Positions 40,565 to 41,992 of a stretch of DNA of 41,992 nucleotides are shown here, piece by piece. A program made the translations under genes and the position numbers. The notes under the pieces were generated by a model. The model made no database searches. It saw nothing but the letters and a program-made list of their open reading frames with translations, and was not told the origin of the DNA. Numbering within the stretch: the stretch's first letter is position 1; every line of letters begins with the position of its first letter. Source of the DNA: DAOPKN01 sp035391225 (GTDB lineage: Bacteria; Thermotogota; Thermotogae; MWEM01); NCBI GenBank assembly GCA_035391225.1, contig DAOPKN010000017.1, forward strand, positions 1 to 41,992, given 5' to 3'.

Positions 40565-41632
40565 CTACACTTTTTCGACTTCTTCCACCCGCACCAGCAC
40601 GGGTGTTTCACGCCCAAAGATGTTCACCATAACCTTGATCTCGCGTTTTTCCGGGTTGATCTCGTGAATGTTGCCCATGAAATCGGCAAAAGCTCCGGAT
40701 TTGATCTTGACAACCTCTCCCGGCTGGAAATGGATCTCGATTTTTGCAGCCTTCGGTTCCTTCTTCTCGGACGCTTCCAAACCACCCAATCGCGCAATGG
40801 CCCTTCCTTCCCTGTCCTTTAAGGGAGTGGGAGCGCCACCGGAGGATACGAAATTGATCACGTTGGGAATGGAGCGGATCGCGTTCCAGGACTTGTCCGT
40901 CATGGTCATTTCCACGAAAACGTACCCGGGGAACAACCTTCGTTTCTTGATGCGCACCAGCTTCAACGTGCGCCGGGTTCCCTGGTCCACGATTTCCACG
41001 AGGCCGTCAAATTCCGCCCGCGTGGGGTACGAAGGAGCAAGATCTTGTCCTTCCTTGAAAAACGCGCCTTTCTTCACGTGGTCACTTTCGAAAATTTCCA
41101 GGGGAATGTAGTAGATGTCTTCCTTGGAAGCCTCTTCTCTTTCGATAACCACTCTTTTCACGCGTTGCGAGAGCAGAAACTGTCCATCCATTTCGCACAC
41201 GTGCTCTCCATCCCGCGAAAGGGGCATCCCTTGGCGCACTTTCTGCCCCACCTTGATTCCAGACTCCACATGGCTGGTTTCGGGAATGTAGTATGTTTTC
41301 ACGTACTTGTTATCCAATGTCTCGATCATGATCTTCCGGTAGTTGCGGAGTTCCTTCACCGTTCCATGGTACCGCACGTGGATAGGGTTTTCCTCGGCAA
41401 GCAGGTCTTTTTTTTGTACCTCGTCACCGGTGGAGACATGCAGCTTCGCGTTCGGGGTCAAAACATGTCGCACGGTCTGCGCATTCGACGGGTCGATCAC
41501 GACTTCTTCGGGCACCAAAACATGACCGAGGAGATGGGATAGATTCAGCGTATCCCGCTTCACCTCGATCGATTCGCGGATGGAATCCTCCAACCCGGAA
41601 TAGGTTTGGACCACGTACCACTTCTTCTTCAA
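40565..41632 (-). CDS. nusG: Transcription factor NusG with a large N-domain insertion
   Basis: 355 residues, about twice the usual length. NGN domain halves are at 1-45 (KWYVVQTYSGLEDSIRESIE) and from about 226 (KRRLFPGYVFVEMTMTDKSW), split by an insertion of about 180 residues; the KOW domain is at about 302-350. The same domain order is known from Thermotoga NusG. It aids elongation and couples transcription with translation or Rho. The start is TTG at 41632; the only upstream Shine-Dalgarno-like bases, GGGTGAT, span the secE stop, so expression is probably coupled to secE. Confidence 0.96.
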   Translation of the reverse strand: MKKKWYVVQTYSGLEDSIRESIEVKRDTLNLSHLLGHVLVPEEVVIDPSNAQTVRHVLTPNAKLHVSTGDEVQKKDLLAEENPIHVRYHGTVKELRNYRKIMIETLDNKYVKTYYIPETSHVESGIKVGQKVRQGMPLSRDGEHVCEMDGQFLLSQRVKRVVIEREEASKEDIYYIPLEIFESDHVKKGAFFKEGQDLAPSYPTRAEFDGLVEIVDQGTRRTLKLVRIKKRRLFPGYVFVEMTMTDKSWNAIRSIPNVINFVSSGGAPTPLKDREGRAIARLGGLEASEKKEPKAAKIEIHFQPGEVVKIKSGAFADFMGNIHEINPEKREIKVMVNIFGRETPVLVRVEEVEKV

Positions 41633-41636
41633 AAAA

Positions 41637-41912
41637 TCACCCGATGTTCAAAAGGGTGGTGATGAACTTGGTGAGAGAACTGAAAGCCAGATCCAGCACA
41701 CCAAAGTAGACCCCCATCACCAGCAAAATCACGGCCACGACGCCTGTTGTCGATAATAGAACCTTCCTGGTTGGCCAGGTGGTGGCTTTGTACTCCTGGC
41801 GGACTTCCCGGAAAAACCGACCAATCCGATTCCAAATCCTCTTCCACGTTGAGGGTTTGGCGGCTACAGGTTGTTTCTTGTTCGCGGAATTTTTCCCGTT
41901 TTTGTCTACCAT
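41637..41912 (-). CDS. secE: Preprotein translocase subunit SecE
   Basis: 91 residues: a Lys-rich N-terminal tail, the family segment RFFREVRQEYKATTWPTRK, and a single membrane helix (about 60-83). Longer than the 60-65 of many single-helix SecE proteins because of the N-terminal tail. AAAGGGGAAG precedes the ATG at 41912; an in-frame TTG at 41933 is less likely. Clamps SecY in the translocon. Confidence 0.95.
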   Translation of the reverse strand: MVDKNGKNSANKKQPVAAKPSTWKRIWNRIGRFFREVRQEYKATTWPTRKVLLSTTGVVAVILLVMGVYFGVLDLAFSSLTKFITTLLNIG

Positions 41913-41937
41913 ACACTTCCCCTTTTCCAACAAAAAT

Positions 41938-41992
41938 TGGCAGGCCCGGAGGGACTTGAACCCCCAACACCCGATTTTGGAGACCGGTGCTC
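41938..41992 (-). tRNA. tRNA-Trp (anticodon CCA), 5' part cut by the window end
   Basis: The visible 55 bases contain the 3' end with encoded CCA, the T arm (GGGTTCAAGTCCC), the anticodon arm with loop CTCCAAA (anticodon CCA) and part of the D arm. A tRNA-Trp just before secE is the common bacterial arrangement. Confidence 0.95.

Noticed and set aside
40550..40565. Hairpin over the nusG stop as a terminator
   Set aside because: Only a 6-bp stem and a broken T-run (GCCTTTTATC); the downstream ribosomal genes are normally co-transcribed. Mentioned under rplK only.
1..41992. CRISPR arrays, insertion sequences, prophage or integration sites
   Set aside because: No spaced direct repeats, transposase motifs or terminal inverted repeats were seen; all regions look like stable chromosomal operons.

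Overview
The window looks like a chromosomal segment of a Thermotogota relative. The strongest signs are a 355-residue NusG with a large insertion in its N-terminal domain (known from Thermotoga), a beta-prime subunit of Thermotoga-like length with an N-terminal insertion, adjacent glgD and glgC genes with a GlgC that closely resembles the Thermotoga one, and sugar-binding proteins without a lipobox. The genus cannot be fixed from sequence alone. Coding density is very high: no gene-free stretch exceeds 300 bases, and many neighbours overlap by 4 bases (ATGA or GTGA). Long open frames antisense to real genes are common and are composition artefacts.

Layout. (1) 1-5333, plus strand: the tail of a LacI-type regulator, a sugar ABC transporter (binding protein, strong internal terminator, two permeases, no ATPase) and an intracellular GH42 beta-galactosidase. 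(2) 5412-8939, plus: an extended -10 promoter, glgD, glgC and an unknown C-terminally anchored protein. (3) 16766-8979, minus: a PAS/AAA+/Fis regulator of the sigma-54 activator family, with its sigma-54 contact loop missing, followed by six tightly packed genes: folE2, a MutS-family ATPase (KamC-like), an Mrp/ApbC ATPase, a membrane protein, a secreted propeller protein and a TPR protein. (4) 20673-16822, minus: dapF, dppA, ldcA and a transglutaminase-like protein, which together suggest handling of murein peptides. (5) 20773-29067, plus: a small helical protein, an ABC ATPase without a visible permease, a secreted protein, two Mrp/Mbh-type membrane genes (one fused to a periplasmic-binding-protein-like domain and carrying a perfect terminator hairpin inside its coding sequence), another secreted propeller protein, then overlapping comFB and diguanylate cyclase genes. 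(6) 41992-29217, minus: tRNA-Trp, secE, nusG, rplK, rplA, L10 leader with attenuator, rplJ, rplL, a second hairpin, rpoB, rpoC (with a 100-N assembly gap), rpmE on its own promoter, tRNA-Ser and a terminator.

The most unusual parts are the MbhD-SBP fusion with its embedded terminator, the AAA+ regulator without GAFTGA, and the comFB-GGDEF pair. Recurrent promoter usage is TGn-TATAAT (extended -10) with a weak or absent -35; only rpmE shows a good TTGAAA-17-TATAAT promoter.
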